Part shown: piece after piece, positions 1 through 7,183 of the stretch
Layout of the letters: each line of letters begins with the position of its first letter
How positions within the stretch are numbered: the stretch's first letter is position 1
Assembly: GCA_030626915.1 (NCBI GenBank)
Contig: DAOUTC010000015.1
Coordinates: 1 to 14,273, forward strand
From: Dehalococcoidia bacterium
GTDB lineage: Bacteria > Chloroflexota > Dehalococcoidia > GIF9 > AB-539-J10
Reading direction: 5' to 3'
DNA length: 14,273 nt
Made by a program: the position numbers and the translations under genes
The notes under the pieces: model-generated
Database searches by the model: none
What the model saw: the letters and a program-made list of their open reading frames with translations, nothing else
What the model was told of the DNA's origin: nothing

Positions 1-185
1 AAAAATTGGCTTCAAATATTACAAACAAAGCTAGAGAATTTAACCTGCGTGAGGGGATGAAGAAAACAGACGAGACATTGCCAAAGAGATTTTTTGAACA
101 GAAACTTGAAGATAGTGGTAAAGTGCTTCCAAGAACCGATTTTGACAGAATGCTATCTGATTATTACAGGCTTAAAGGGTGGTAA
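1..185 (+). CDS. Aldehyde ferredoxin oxidoreductase, C-terminal end (partial, 5' end outside window)
   Basis: The frame opening at base 3 reads 60 codons to a TAA at 183-185. The peptide contains FNLREGM, then DETLPKRFF, then DFDRMLSDYYRLKGW at the very end. This is the typical C-terminus of tungsten/molybdopterin aldehyde:ferredoxin oxidoreductases: an N-LREG segment, a D-x-LP-x-RFF segment and a terminal D-x-MLxxYYxLRGW block. The family oxidises aldehydes to carboxylic acids (or reduces acids) using ferredoxin, in the cytoplasm of anaerobes. The catalytic and cofactor-binding parts lie to the left of the window. It ends 11 bases before the stop of the convergent SDR gene, so the two are not co-transcribed. 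Assignment to the family rests on the C-terminal motif alone but is distinctive. Confidence 0.8.
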   Translation, partial: KLASNITNKAREFNLREGMKKTDETLPKRFFEQKLEDSGKVLPRTDFDRMLSDYYRLKGW

Positions 186-196
186 CATCTCCGCAA

Positions 197-982
197 TTAT
201 CCCTTTATCTCCTGTATAATATTGCCCCCATCAATCACTATTTCCGCCCCCGTTATGTATTTCGACTCTTCCGAAGCTAGGAACACCGCAAGGTCTCCAA
301 CCTCGTCTATCGCCCCCAGCCTTTTCATGGGTATCCCTTGCGCAAGCTTCTTAATATACTCGTCTGCGCTCATGCCCAATCTACTCCCTCCCCCTCTTTC
401 CCCGGGTGTGTCCACATAACCAGGGCATATAGCATTTACATTTATACCATGCTCTGCTACCTCAAGCGCCAGTGCTCTAGTAAATCCAGATACAGCTCCT
501 TTCGAAGCTGAATAAATCGTTGCCCCCTTAGCAGAAACCATCGGCCCAGTAACAGATGATATATTAATAATTTTCCCGTATTTTTGCTTTATCATACTTG
601 GAATCACTGCCTTTGTGCAGTTCCATACCCCTTTTATGTTAACATCTATGACGCTATCTCGAACTTCATCTGGCATCTCAACAAATGGCATATAAGGGTA
701 TATTCCTGCATTATTGACGAGTATATCTACTTTCCCAAACTGTTTTAATACCTGCTGGACTGCCTGCTCCACTCCACCGGCATCAGTAACATCCACTTTA
801 AATCCAATCGCTTTTTGACCAGAATCACTAATACTCTTCGCAGTTTCCTTAACCGTATCCCGGCGACCAAAGAGGATTACGTTTGCACCCTCTCTGGCCA
901 TTGCTCTTGCAATACCCTCTCCAATGCCCCGTGCTGCTCCTGTGACAATACTCACCCTATCTTCCAATCTTTGTGTATGCAT
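197..982 (-). CDS. SDR-family NAD(P)-dependent dehydrogenase (FabG-like)
   Basis: 261 residues, the standard size for a classical short-chain dehydrogenase/reductase. It has the nucleotide-binding TGAARGIG at residues 14-21, NNAG at 90-93, the structural Asn in VNIKG (N115), catalytic Ser in ISSVTG (S143), Tyr157 and Lys161 in the Y-SAS-K motif, and the PGYVDTP segment after the active site. The C-terminal ITGAEIVIDGG is typical of FabG-like enzymes. It will oxidise or reduce a hydroxyl/keto group in the cytoplasm; the substrate cannot be read from sequence. The ATG at 980-982 is preceded by GGAGGA (minus strand, 994-999) at 11 bases. It is transcribed away from the transposase remnant and from its own promoter, so it is probably not part of the iorAB operon. 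It may still act with that cluster as a hydroxy-acid dehydrogenase (inference). Confidence 0.88.
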   Translation of the reverse strand: MHTQRLEDRVSIVTGAARGIGEGIARAMAREGANVILFGRRDTVKETAKSISDSGQKAIGFKVDVTDAGGVEQAVQQVLKQFGKVDILVNNAGIYPYMPFVEMPDEVRDSVIDVNIKGVWNCTKAVIPSMIKQKYGKIINISSVTGPMVSAKGATIYSASKGAVSGFTRALALEVAEHGINVNAICPGYVDTPGERGGGSRLGMSADEYIKKLAQGIPMKRLGAIDEVGDLAVFLASEESKYITGAEIVIDGGNIIQEIKG

Positions 983-1048
983 TTTTACTCTAGTCCTCCA
1001 TATCTTTTTCTTCCGAATTTTGGAGAATGCTTACTAATCGACAATAAA

Positions 1049-1106
1049 TGTCACTCTGAGCGAAGCGTCTAAAAGAGATTCTTCGCCCGTAGGGCTCAGA
1101 ATGACA
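1049..1106. repeat. 58-bp palindromic dispersed-type repeat in the SDR leader
   Basis: The ends are TGTCACTCTGAG and CTCAGAATGACA, which are inverted copies of each other with one mismatch. The inner part carries GCGAAGCGTC on one side and GATTCTTCGCCCGTAGGG on the other. This TGTCAYTCTGAG...CTCAGAATGACA layout is a familiar small non-coding repeat in many bacterial genomes, especially environmental ones. It lies between the SDR start codon and its predicted promoter, so it would be transcribed as a hairpin in the leader. Only one copy is in this window. Confidence 0.6.
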
Positions 1107-1170
1107 AATAGCATTGCTAAACAGTCGAATTTTGCGTATTTCCCACCAAACTATATAGCGATTCCAGAGA

Positions 1171-1199
1171 GTTATAATACAAGCGAAAAAATTTATCAA
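1171..1199 (-). promoter_or_regulatory. Predicted sigma70-type promoter for the SDR gene
   Basis: On the minus strand, TTGATA (1194-1199) is followed after exactly 17 bases by TATAAC (1171-1176). Each hexamer matches the sigma70 consensus at five of six positions. Transcription would begin near 1163, giving a leader of about 180 bases that includes the palindromic repeat at 1049-1106. The rest of the 983-1303 gap holds no convincing gene. Confidence 0.55.
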
Positions 1200-1246
1200 C
1201 ACATCCAAAAGTTTTTTAAAAAATCAAAAAAGGGCTGTAAATAGTA

Positions 1247-1269
1247 CATTCCTCCAACAAGGAGGGATG
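1247..1269 (+). repeat. Small hairpin over the ribosome-binding region of the transposase remnant
   Basis: CATTCCTCC (1247-1255) and GGAGGGATG (1261-1269) are inverted copies with one mismatch around a five-base loop. In RNA it would pair the GGAGG and the ATG at 1267. This could be the inner edge of the insertion sequence or a structure that limits transposase translation; both readings are inference. Confidence 0.35.
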
Positions 1270-1721
1270 TATATAGATACACAAACGGTTCACTACCGAG
1301 CAAGTGAAAGCCCTATTAAAAGGATACTGCCAGAAGGCATTGGATAAGTCAACAGCTGAGGAGATTTTAGAAATCGGTAGATCTAGATTCTTTAGCCTTT
1401 TAAACCAATATCGCCGTGATCCAGATAATTTTTCTCTTGCTTATCAGAAGGAGACTCCAGCCAGGATACCTGCTTGGGTAGAAAAAGAATTAATGCTGGA
1501 GAGGAGGTTAATCGAAGACCCTGCTTTACCCATCACTACTTATAACTATTCAGCTATTCGAGATCGTTTAGTTAAGCGCGGAGTATAGTGCCCTCGCCTA
1601 CTATCATTCCGCCGAGCCAAAAGCTTAGATTGTTACCAGCCTCATCCGAGAAATAATCACCACTGCCATTGGTGCATCAACCCAGCACAATGCCTCTCAT
1701 CAGCATTAGTCACCTTATGCC
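1267..1721 (+). pseudogene. Decayed transposase (integrase-type DDE, helix-turn-helix N-terminus)
   Basis: The longest intact piece runs from GTG 1304 to TAG 1588 (94 codons) and has an N-terminal helix-turn-helix look: STAEEILEIGRSRFFSLLNQ, then a basic YRRDPDNFS stretch. Coding sense continues on both sides in shifted frames. Upstream, ATG 1267 gives MYIDTQ, which joins KRFTTEQVKALL after a shift. Downstream, the frame from 1653 reads TTAIGASTQHNASHQH, a stop, then SPYA. That last piece resembles the start of the catalytic domain of integrase-like transposases, where the form is TAIGALIQHD-S-H-WSP. At least two frameshifts and stops make it non-functional. Most of the catalytic domain is missing; the sequence then meets iorB, 33 bases away. 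No terminal inverted repeats or target duplication were found. Confidence 0.6.
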
Positions 1722-1754
1722 ACGCTGAATTAAATCATCTAAGTAAAATCCGCT

Positions 1755-2363
1755 TCAAGCCTTCCTACCAATACCCATCTCAAGAGCCCTTAAATTCAAC
1801 TTCATTCTCTCGGGCGGAAAGATATTCCGCATTTCATTTTCAACATCCACCCTCTCCAGAGCAAGCTGACCTGAACCAATTAGAGCTCCTACCATGATAA
1901 TATTCACAACTATGGGAGCACCCAGTTTCAAAGCTATACTTGTGGCGTCTACAAAGCAAGCTAATTTAGAAAGCTTTTCAATCGCCCCCTTAAGTTCATT
2001 ACAACTAGGGTATTTCTCTTTTTGTGAAAGCGCTCCTATTGTCAAGACAGGATGTGTATTGGTTACACACACCACTCCCGGGTTTCCATATCGCTGTAGC
2101 ATCCTTAAGGTTTCCAGAGGTTCAAGGCCGAGGATAAGATGAGCTTTACCCTGTGGAATTAGTGGCCCATAAGACTTTTTGGTAGACATTCTGAGGGTAC
2201 TGAAAACCGCGCCACCCCTCTGGCTAGCCCCAAATGTTTCCCCTATAGTGACATGATAACCCTTCTTCATCAACGCATTGCCTATTAAGCCCGAGATTAA
2301 GATGTTCCCTTGACCTCCAACCCCACAAATAATCAGGTTTAACGGGTCTCCAGAAATGGCCAT
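1755..2363 (-). CDS. iorB: Indolepyruvate ferredoxin oxidoreductase, beta subunit
   Basis: 202 residues, the usual size for IorB, made of one pyruvate/2-ketoacid oxidoreductase gamma-type domain. It shows GVGGQG at residues 14-19 near the start and GETFGASQRGG at 41-51, both hallmark motifs of this domain. With IorA it oxidatively decarboxylates aryl or branched 2-keto acids to acyl-CoA and CO2 while reducing ferredoxin, in the cytoplasm. The start codon overlaps the iorA stop by one base (TAATG), and AAGGAGGAG lies eight bases upstream inside iorA, so the two are translationally coupled. It is the last gene of the leftward cluster; no clear terminator hairpin follows before the transposase remnant. 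Confidence 0.92.
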   Translation of the reverse strand: MAISGDPLNLIICGVGGQGNILISGLIGNALMKKGYHVTIGETFGASQRGGAVFSTLRMSTKKSYGPLIPQGKAHLILGLEPLETLRMLQRYGNPGVVCVTNTHPVLTIGALSQKEKYPSCNELKGAIEKLSKLACFVDATSIALKLGAPIVVNIIMVGALIGSGQLALERVDVENEMRNIFPPERMKLNLRALEMGIGRKA

Positions 2364-4279
2364 TATCTTATCTCCTCCTTAACAATAGCTTTATAAGGAC
2401 ATATATCGGCACAAACCCCACACCCAGGGCAAATTTCCTCCAGCACTTGTGCTTTACCAGTCTCCTTATTCTGGGATAAAGCAGGACACTGGAACACCTT
2501 ATAGCAAAATACGCACTTTCCTCCCCCACACTTTTCCGGGTCAACCCAAACCCTATACGGACGCTTCCGCTCCTGTCTCATTCGAAGCAACTCACATTTT
2601 CTACGTAAAATCAACACCTTAGGCCCACTCTCATCTCTCATTAACTCACAGAGAGTGGCTGTGGTCTCTTTTATATCAAAAGGATCTCTCACCTCTACCT
2701 TACATCCTAGAGCGCGACAAAGATTCTCGATGGATACTACTGTGGTTGTATCCTGAGTGGCAGTTCGACCTGTTCCTGGATGAGGTTGGAAGCCAGTCAT
2801 CGCTGTAGCGTAATTGTCCAGCACTAGTAGTGTCATATTCGACTTGTTATAAACAGCATTAATTAGCGCTGGGATTGATGCATGAAAAAATGTTGAGTCG
2901 CCACATATCCCAATAGCCGGCTGTTCCGACCCTAATGAGGCAAGCTGCCCAAAACCACAGGCCTCACCTGCTCCTGAGCCCATGCAATGCAGCACATTGC
3001 TTTGCTGAGGACCATAGGGGAATATGTCCAGTGTGTAGCAGCCAATATCACCGACAACCACTGCCTTTCTGCCATCACGTCTTATGGCTTTCCTTAAAGA
3101 GAGAAAGCTGGCCCGATGAGGGCACCCGGGACACCAGAGCATGCCGCGGTCGATGACTAGCGGCTTAGCTATATCCTGAACCATCTGCTCGTAACTAGCT
3201 TCCCTCGCCTGATACTCCAATTTGAAGATTTCAGCCAAGGCATGTATTACTCCATCCGGTGTTATCTCACCAACCGGGTTTATATGACCGGAATTTTTAC
3301 CATATATTTCCAGGGGCAGCACCTCAGCTGAATGCGACGCTGCCGTTTCTTTCACATGAGCCTCGACAAAAGGGTCCACTTCCTCTACCACGAGCACCCT
3401 GGTTGTCCGCGTTAAGTATTTAGCCACAAATCTCTGAGGAAATGGCCACAGAGTTACCAGTTTCAGAATTCCTACTGACTCACGCAAGCCCAGTATTTCT
3501 ACAGCATCAAGAGAGCATGGCCAACCACTACCGCTACAGATTATCAACAGCTCCGGTTGTTCCGGTCCGGTATACGAGTTGAAAGGACTTGACTCGAATA
3601 TCTCTTGAACTTTGAGCAGCTTCTCATGCAAAATGGCATGTTTCGGCGTAGTCGGGAAGGGAATATAGTGTTTAGTAGTATCGAATACGGCTTTCTTCTC
3701 TGGCTGGGGTATTTCCCCGAGCATAACACCACTATGTGCATGAGATAGGCGGGTATAGCTCCTCAAGAAACACCAGCACTTAAATTCCTCAGATAGACCA
3801 AACGCCCACTTGGTCAAATCCTTGGCCTCCTGCACATCCGCTGGCTCCAAAAGGGGAGCATTAGCTATCTTAGCTATCCAGCGTGTATCAACTTCCTCAG
3901 CACTGGAATGAGCTTGCGGGTCATCACATACAACTAACAGCAACGCTCCTCCCCCATCACCTATACTTGTCAGGTTAAGGTGCGTCAAAAAATCCAACGC
4001 CACATCTGCACCAGCATTCTTCATAGCAGCAAGTCCCCTCAACCCAGAAAAGGCTGCTGCTGCGGCTACTTCTGTAGCTACCTTCTCATTGACAGACCAT
4101 TCCACATAAATACCGATATCTTTAGCAACTGTGGCAAGCGTTCCAATAATCTCTGAGGAAGGCGTCCCGGGATAAGCAGCACAGAATTGCACCCCTGCCT
4201 CGAGTGCACCTCTAGCTATTGCTTCGTTACCCAGCAATAGCGCATAAGTACCTGCTTCTTGCTCCGCGATGTTTCGCAT
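2363..4279 (-). CDS. iorA: Indolepyruvate ferredoxin oxidoreductase, alpha subunit (TPP enzyme with 2x[4Fe-4S] tail)
   Basis: 638 residues, full length for IorA. In order: an N-terminal pyrimidine-binding domain with YPGTPSSEI at 36-44 and SVNEKVATE at 62-70; a central domain; CPGCPHR at 383-389 opening the TPP-pyrophosphate domain; GDIGCYTLDIFPYG at 410-423; GDSTFFHASIP at 460-470 with DNYATAMTG at 488-496 for TPP/Mg binding; and a C-terminal ferredoxin domain. The ferredoxin cysteines are C584, C589, C592, C598 and C617, C620, C623, C627. The first set has a C-x4-C-x2-C-x5-CP spacing, looser than the second, which is a regular C-x2-C-x2-C-x3-CP. The product catalyses CoA-dependent oxidation of a 2-keto acid. 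In this neighbourhood the substrate may be a branched 2-keto acid rather than an amino-acid-derived aryl pyruvate (inference). The gap of 95 bases to the CoA-transferase gene upstream shows no terminator. Confidence 0.93.
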   Translation of the reverse strand: MRNIAEQEAGTYALLLGNEAIARGALEAGVQFCAAYPGTPSSEIIGTLATVAKDIGIYVEWSVNEKVATEVAAAAAFSGLRGLAAMKNAGADVALDFLTHLNLTSIGDGGGALLLVVCDDPQAHSSAEEVDTRWIAKIANAPLLEPADVQEAKDLTKWAFGLSEEFKCWCFLRSYTRLSHAHSGVMLGEIPQPEKKAVFDTTKHYIPFPTTPKHAILHEKLLKVQEIFESSPFNSYTGPEQPELLIICSGSGWPCSLDAVEILGLRESVGILKLVTLWPFPQRFVAKYLTRTTRVLVVEEVDPFVEAHVKETAASHSAEVLPLEIYGKNSGHINPVGEITPDGVIHALAEIFKLEYQAREASYEQMVQDIAKPLVIDRGMLWCPGCPHRASFLSLRKAIRRDGRKAVVVGDIGCYTLDIFPYGPQQSNVLHCMGSGAGEACGFGQLASLGSEQPAIGICGDSTFFHASIPALINAVYNKSNMTLLVLDNYATAMTGFQPHPGTGRTATQDTTTVVSIENLCRALGCKVEVRDPFDIKETTATLCELMRDESGPKVLILRRKCELLRMRQERKRPYRVWVDPEKCGGGKCVFCYKVFQCPALSQNKETGKAQVLEEICPGCGVCADICPYKAIVKEEIR

Positions 4280-4374
4280 TTTGCCTCTTTCTTAACCAGC
4301 CATATTATTCACTTGATGTTATGTCGTATTTCTTTATCTGTTATCAGTACCGGCAGATTGAATATCCTTACCAC

Positions 4375-5154
4375 TCACTTCCCTAACACCATTCCTGTTG
4401 GGTCTATTTCTTGGCGTAATATCCTTAGGTCTTCCTCAGTAGGCACATAGCTTGTTCCAACCTTATCAGGTATGATGATTTCAAAACTGCTGTTCTCCTT
4501 TACTTCATCCAAGGTTACTCCAGGGTGCAGCGAAAGCAATTTAAGCCTTTTTGTTTCCTCATCAAAGCCGTAGACACCTAATTGAGTAATAACCCTGTAT
4601 GGCCCTGAGCCCTTAGCCAATCCAGCTCTTTCTCTAGCACCTGGACCATCCAGATAGCCAGGGGTGGTTATGAAATCAACCTTATTCACAAAAGTCCTCT
4701 TAGCTTGGTTGGCGATAATGGTTATGAGCCTTTGTGAGAAAGAGCCTACATCGTTGGCGCCACCACTGCCTGGTAGGCGAACCTTGGGCCTATCATGGTC
4801 GCCTATAACGGTAGTGTTGATGTTCCCATACATGTCTATCTGGGCAGCACCCAAAAATCCATAATCCACATATCCCGCCTGTGAAATTGCCATAACGTCG
4901 TGCATGCTGGTGGCAGCTATACCTTTATAAAAGGTTCTAGAGTCAGCCACTGAAATGGGCAGCTCAGGTATCAGAGGCCCAAAGCTACCAGCCTCAAATA
5001 CTATAAATAAGTTAGGGGCATGCGTTCTTTGAGCCAGCATAGAGGCTATCATGGGAAGCCCTGTGCCCACAAAGACAGATCTTTTATCCTCTAACACCCT
5101 GGCACCATTATATGCCAGCAATTCCCTTACGTTATACTTAGCTTCTGCTGCCAT
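4375..5154 (-). CDS. CoA-transferase beta subunit (glutaconate CoA-transferase B / IpdB family)
   Basis: 259 residues, matching family length. IVFEAGSFGP places a Glu at residue 54, the same number as the catalytic Glu54 of the Acidaminococcus glutaconate CoA-transferase beta subunit, which forms the glutamyl-CoA thioester. Also present are GAAQIDMYGNINTT (102-115) and LPGSGGANDV (127-136), conserved in this family. The active site is formed together with the alpha subunit encoded just upstream. The family also contains IpdB-type ring hydrolases of steroid degradation, so transfer versus hydrolysis cannot be settled from sequence; retention of Glu54 fits either. The 40-base gap to the alpha gene contains AAGGAAGG before the ATG. 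The substrate is unknown; the adjacent BKACE would release acetoacetate, a plausible CoA acceptor or donor partner. Confidence 0.87.
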   Translation of the reverse strand: MAAEAKYNVRELLAYNGARVLEDKRSVFVGTGLPMIASMLAQRTHAPNLFIVFEAGSFGPLIPELPISVADSRTFYKGIAATSMHDVMAISQAGYVDYGFLGAAQIDMYGNINTTVIGDHDRPKVRLPGSGGANDVGSFSQRLITIIANQAKRTFVNKVDFITTPGYLDGPGARERAGLAKGSGPYRVITQLGVYGFDEETKRLKLLSLHPGVTLDEVKENSSFEIIIPDKVGTSYVPTEEDLRILRQEIDPTGMVLGK

Positions 5155-5194
5155 ACTTTTCTAACCTTCCTTTCTTGACAGTAATTTTCTAACT

Positions 5195-5965
5195 TTACTT
5201 ATACGCTATGGGCTTCATTGGCTCTCTGAGGAATTCCCTTCGCTTTAGATAATTCAACCTCTTCACGCCACCACAGACCTCCAGATAATCCTCGAAGTTA
5301 TCCACACCAAAAACATATTTCTGCAGGTACTCATCTGTGCCTTCTGGGGTTCTAGAGAGCCTTAGCCATTCGGCTATATTATCTTCATCGAACCAATACA
5401 GGAGTGGCATCTCACAAGGATGCGAGCCATAGGGAACTTCAACTACAGCGTCTACTACAAAGAAGGGTATGCTTGTTTTCCAGGGTTCTCTTCGGATAAC
5501 TTCATTGTCCACTATTTCTTCAGTAGTTATTATTAGTCTTCGAGCGCACCTGGAGAGCTCAAAGTCCTCCACCATAATGCCATCTATTTGGGCATTGCCA
5601 TAAACATCACAGCGGTGAACGTGTATAAAGGCTACATCGGGATAACCGGCAGGAATCAGATTAATTGGCTTGCCACTGAAGGGATCCTTGACCACTTTAC
5701 AAGAGCTATAACCGCCAGTGTCGGTGCCAAGCAAGTTGCGGCTGGGTATAAAAGGGAGGCCCATCATGCCAGCTAACCATCGCCATTGATGTCCAGCATT
5801 GCTGGTTTCAGCAATAACTTTACATTGGCCACTTTCCACCATCCTTCTCGAAGCTGGAGATAGTCCTCTAAGCTCATGGCCAAAACAGTAAGCCACCTCC
5901 ACTTTATTTACGCAACCAGAAGCCACGAGAAGATCAGCATCGTGAACTGCTGTCTTACCAGCCAT
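5195..5965 (-). CDS. CoA-transferase alpha subunit, main C-terminal portion (downstream of an in-frame TAG)
   Basis: 256 residues from the ATG at 5963-5965. Features such as GHELRGLSPASRRMVESG, ETSNAGHQWRW, the PAGYPDVAFIHVHRCD-YGNAQ block and DAVVEVPYGSHP identify the alpha subunit of the glutaconate-CoA-transferase-like family (GctA/IpdA type). The expected N-terminal fold is absent here because it is encoded in the same frame upstream at 5984-6205; a single TAG at 5984-5986 and six codons separate the two. The internal ATG has no good Shine-Dalgarno site (only AGAAGAGA about 12 bases away), so re-initiation would be inefficient. Either the gene is a recent nonsense mutant, the TAG is a sequence error, or the TAG is read through. 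The partner beta subunit follows 40 bases downstream and looks intact. Confidence 0.82.
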   Translation of the reverse strand: MAGKTAVHDADLLVASGCVNKVEVAYCFGHELRGLSPASRRMVESGQCKVIAETSNAGHQWRWLAGMMGLPFIPSRNLLGTDTGGYSSCKVVKDPFSGKPINLIPAGYPDVAFIHVHRCDVYGNAQIDGIMVEDFELSRCARRLIITTEEIVDNEVIRREPWKTSIPFFVVDAVVEVPYGSHPCEMPLLYWFDEDNIAEWLRLSRTPEGTDEYLQKYVFGVDNFEDYLEVCGGVKRLNYLKRREFLREPMKPIAYK

Positions 5966-5983
5966 AATTAAATTACGTCTCTT

Positions 5984-6205
5984 CTATCTGATTATTTCAT
6001 AGATGATAGCCATGGATACTCTTATATGCCCGAAACCTCCGCTGGCTATGAAATCCCCCTCATGAACAAATTTGGAGACGGCCTCCTTAGCTGACATGGT
6101 TTTGTCCTTTAACTCGCGTGACTTATTTTTTAACACCCATTCCCTGGCCTCATCGGGGTCATGCCAGCCTACAAGCTCACCTTTGCCTTCCTGTAAAACT
6201 TCCAC
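5984..6205 (-). CDS. CoA-transferase alpha subunit, N-terminal portion ending at TAG
   Basis: 73 codons from a GTG start to TAG. The first 35 residues (GELVGWHDPDEAREWVLKNK and following) form an N-terminal extension. Then MSAKEAVSKFVHEGDFIASGGFG reads as the usual start of a CoA-transferase alpha subunit, with an invariant G-D-x-I-A-x-G-G-F nucleotide-fold motif. It ends YEIIR-stop, and the same frame continues KRRNLIMAGKTAVHDADLL, exactly the expected next strand. The complete product would have 336 residues if the TAG (5984-5986) were a sense codon; CAG (Gln) differs by one base. The GTG is supported by AAGGAGG at eight bases. It is the gene directly downstream of BKACE, 27 bases away. Confidence 0.75.
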   Translation of the reverse strand: MEVLQEGKGELVGWHDPDEAREWVLKNKSRELKDKTMSAKEAVSKFVHEGDFIASGGFGHIRVSMAIIYEIIR

Positions 6206-6213
6206 TTTATTTG

Positions 6214-6220
6214 CCTCCTT
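6214..6220 (-). promoter_or_regulatory. Shine-Dalgarno site that decides the GTG start of CoA-transferase alpha
   Basis: AAGGAGG on the minus strand lies eight bases before GTG 6203-6205. No ATG sits at a suitable distance, and the next in-frame ATG (the MSAKEA methionine) has no such site. The GTG start and N-terminal extension are therefore likely real. Confidence 0.6.
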
Positions 6221-6232
6221 TGAAACACTTGT

Positions 6233-7162
6233 TTAGTAACCCACTTTATCCAATCCTTTAAGCCCTAGAATCTGTCTTGCTTCATCAGGGGTAGCTATAT
6301 CAATGTCTAGCTCCTGAGCGATGCGGATGATTTTCTCTACCTGCTCAGCATTACTTTTAGCCAGTACCCCTTTGCCAGCATACAGGCTATCCTCCAGGCC
6401 AACCCTGACATTGCCTCCCATAGTTAAAGCGGCAGTGCACATGGGGAGCTGAAACCGACCAGCGGCACACACTGACCAGACAAAATCGTCACCAAAAGTA
6501 CGACTGGCTGTTTCATGCAGAAAAACTAGGTTCTCGACAGAAGGTGGTATAGCTCCCATAATCCCCATGACAAATTGAAGATAAAGTGGTTTCTTGAGAA
6601 ATCCTTTCCTAACCAGATAAAGCAAATTGTTAATCATACCAACATCGTAGACCTCTAGTTCAGGCTTGGTATTACTTTCTGCAAAAGCCCGAGCAAATTC
6701 TTGTAGAGACTTAAATGTATTGGGGAAAATGAAATCCTCAGTCATCTGCAAATATTGCTTTTCCCACGGGTACTTCCATTCCCTTATCTTCATTCTTTCC
6801 GGGAGATCGAAAAGGCCAAAGTTTATGGAACCAGCATTGAATGAAGCTAATTCTGGCTTGAAAGTTGGGACCACTTTTAACCTCTCTTCAGTAGGCATTC
6901 CTAAGCCACCGCCAGTGGTCGTGCACACAATGAGATTACATTTGGTTTTTATCCTAGTTAATATTTCACCGAAGAGGTTCATGTCCGAACTGGGTTGACC
7001 TGTTTCTGGATTGCGTATATGGATATGAACTACAGCAGCTCCAGCTTCATAAGCCTCAATTGCTTGCTCAGCAATTTGCTCTGGTGTAATAGGTAAATAA
7101 GGACTCATACTGGGCGTATGTATACCACCAGTGATCGCTGCTGTTACTATTACTTTAGCCAT
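6233..7162 (-). CDS. Beta-keto acid cleavage enzyme (BKACE, DUF849; 3-keto-5-aminohexanoate cleavage enzyme family)
   Basis: 309 residues. VVHIHIRNPETGQPS puts the zinc-binding histidines at 46 and 48, the same numbers as in the characterised Kce enzyme. NVRVGLED near residue 251 supplies the Arg (253), Glu (257) and Asp (258) that correspond to Kce Arg226, Glu230 and Asp231. It is a TIM barrel. The family condenses a beta-keto acid with acetyl-CoA and releases acetoacetate plus a new acyl-CoA. Members differ mainly in substrate (aminohexanoate, dehydrocarnitine, keto-adipate-like acids), which I cannot assign. It is about 30 residues longer than Kce. The ATG has AAAGGAGG eight bases upstream. 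A neighbouring CoA-transferase and dehydrogenase are the classic genomic companions of BKACE. Confidence 0.9.
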   Translation of the reverse strand: MAKVIVTAAITGGIHTPSMSPYLPITPEQIAEQAIEAYEAGAAVVHIHIRNPETGQPSSDMNLFGEILTRIKTKCNLIVCTTTGGGLGMPTEERLKVVPTFKPELASFNAGSINFGLFDLPERMKIREWKYPWEKQYLQMTEDFIFPNTFKSLQEFARAFAESNTKPELEVYDVGMINNLLYLVRKGFLKKPLYLQFVMGIMGAIPPSVENLVFLHETASRTFGDDFVWSVCAAGRFQLPMCTAALTMGGNVRVGLEDSLYAGKGVLAKSNAEQVEKIIRIAQELDIDIATPDEARQILGLKGLDKVGY

Positions 7163-7183
7163 AGTAAATCCTCCTTTGGCTTT

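Noticed and set aside
990..1208. 72-codon minus-strand open frame
   Set aside because: It runs through the palindromic repeat and over the predicted SDR promoter; the peptide looks like translated repeat.
5984..5986. TAG as a pyrrolysine codon
   Set aside because: No methylamine methyltransferase context, TAG ends neighbouring genes, and the position is a variable surface residue where Gln is expected; a nonsense mutation is simpler.
6666..6998. 110-codon plus-strand open frame
   Set aside because: Antisense to BKACE, whose zinc and catalytic motifs are unambiguous.
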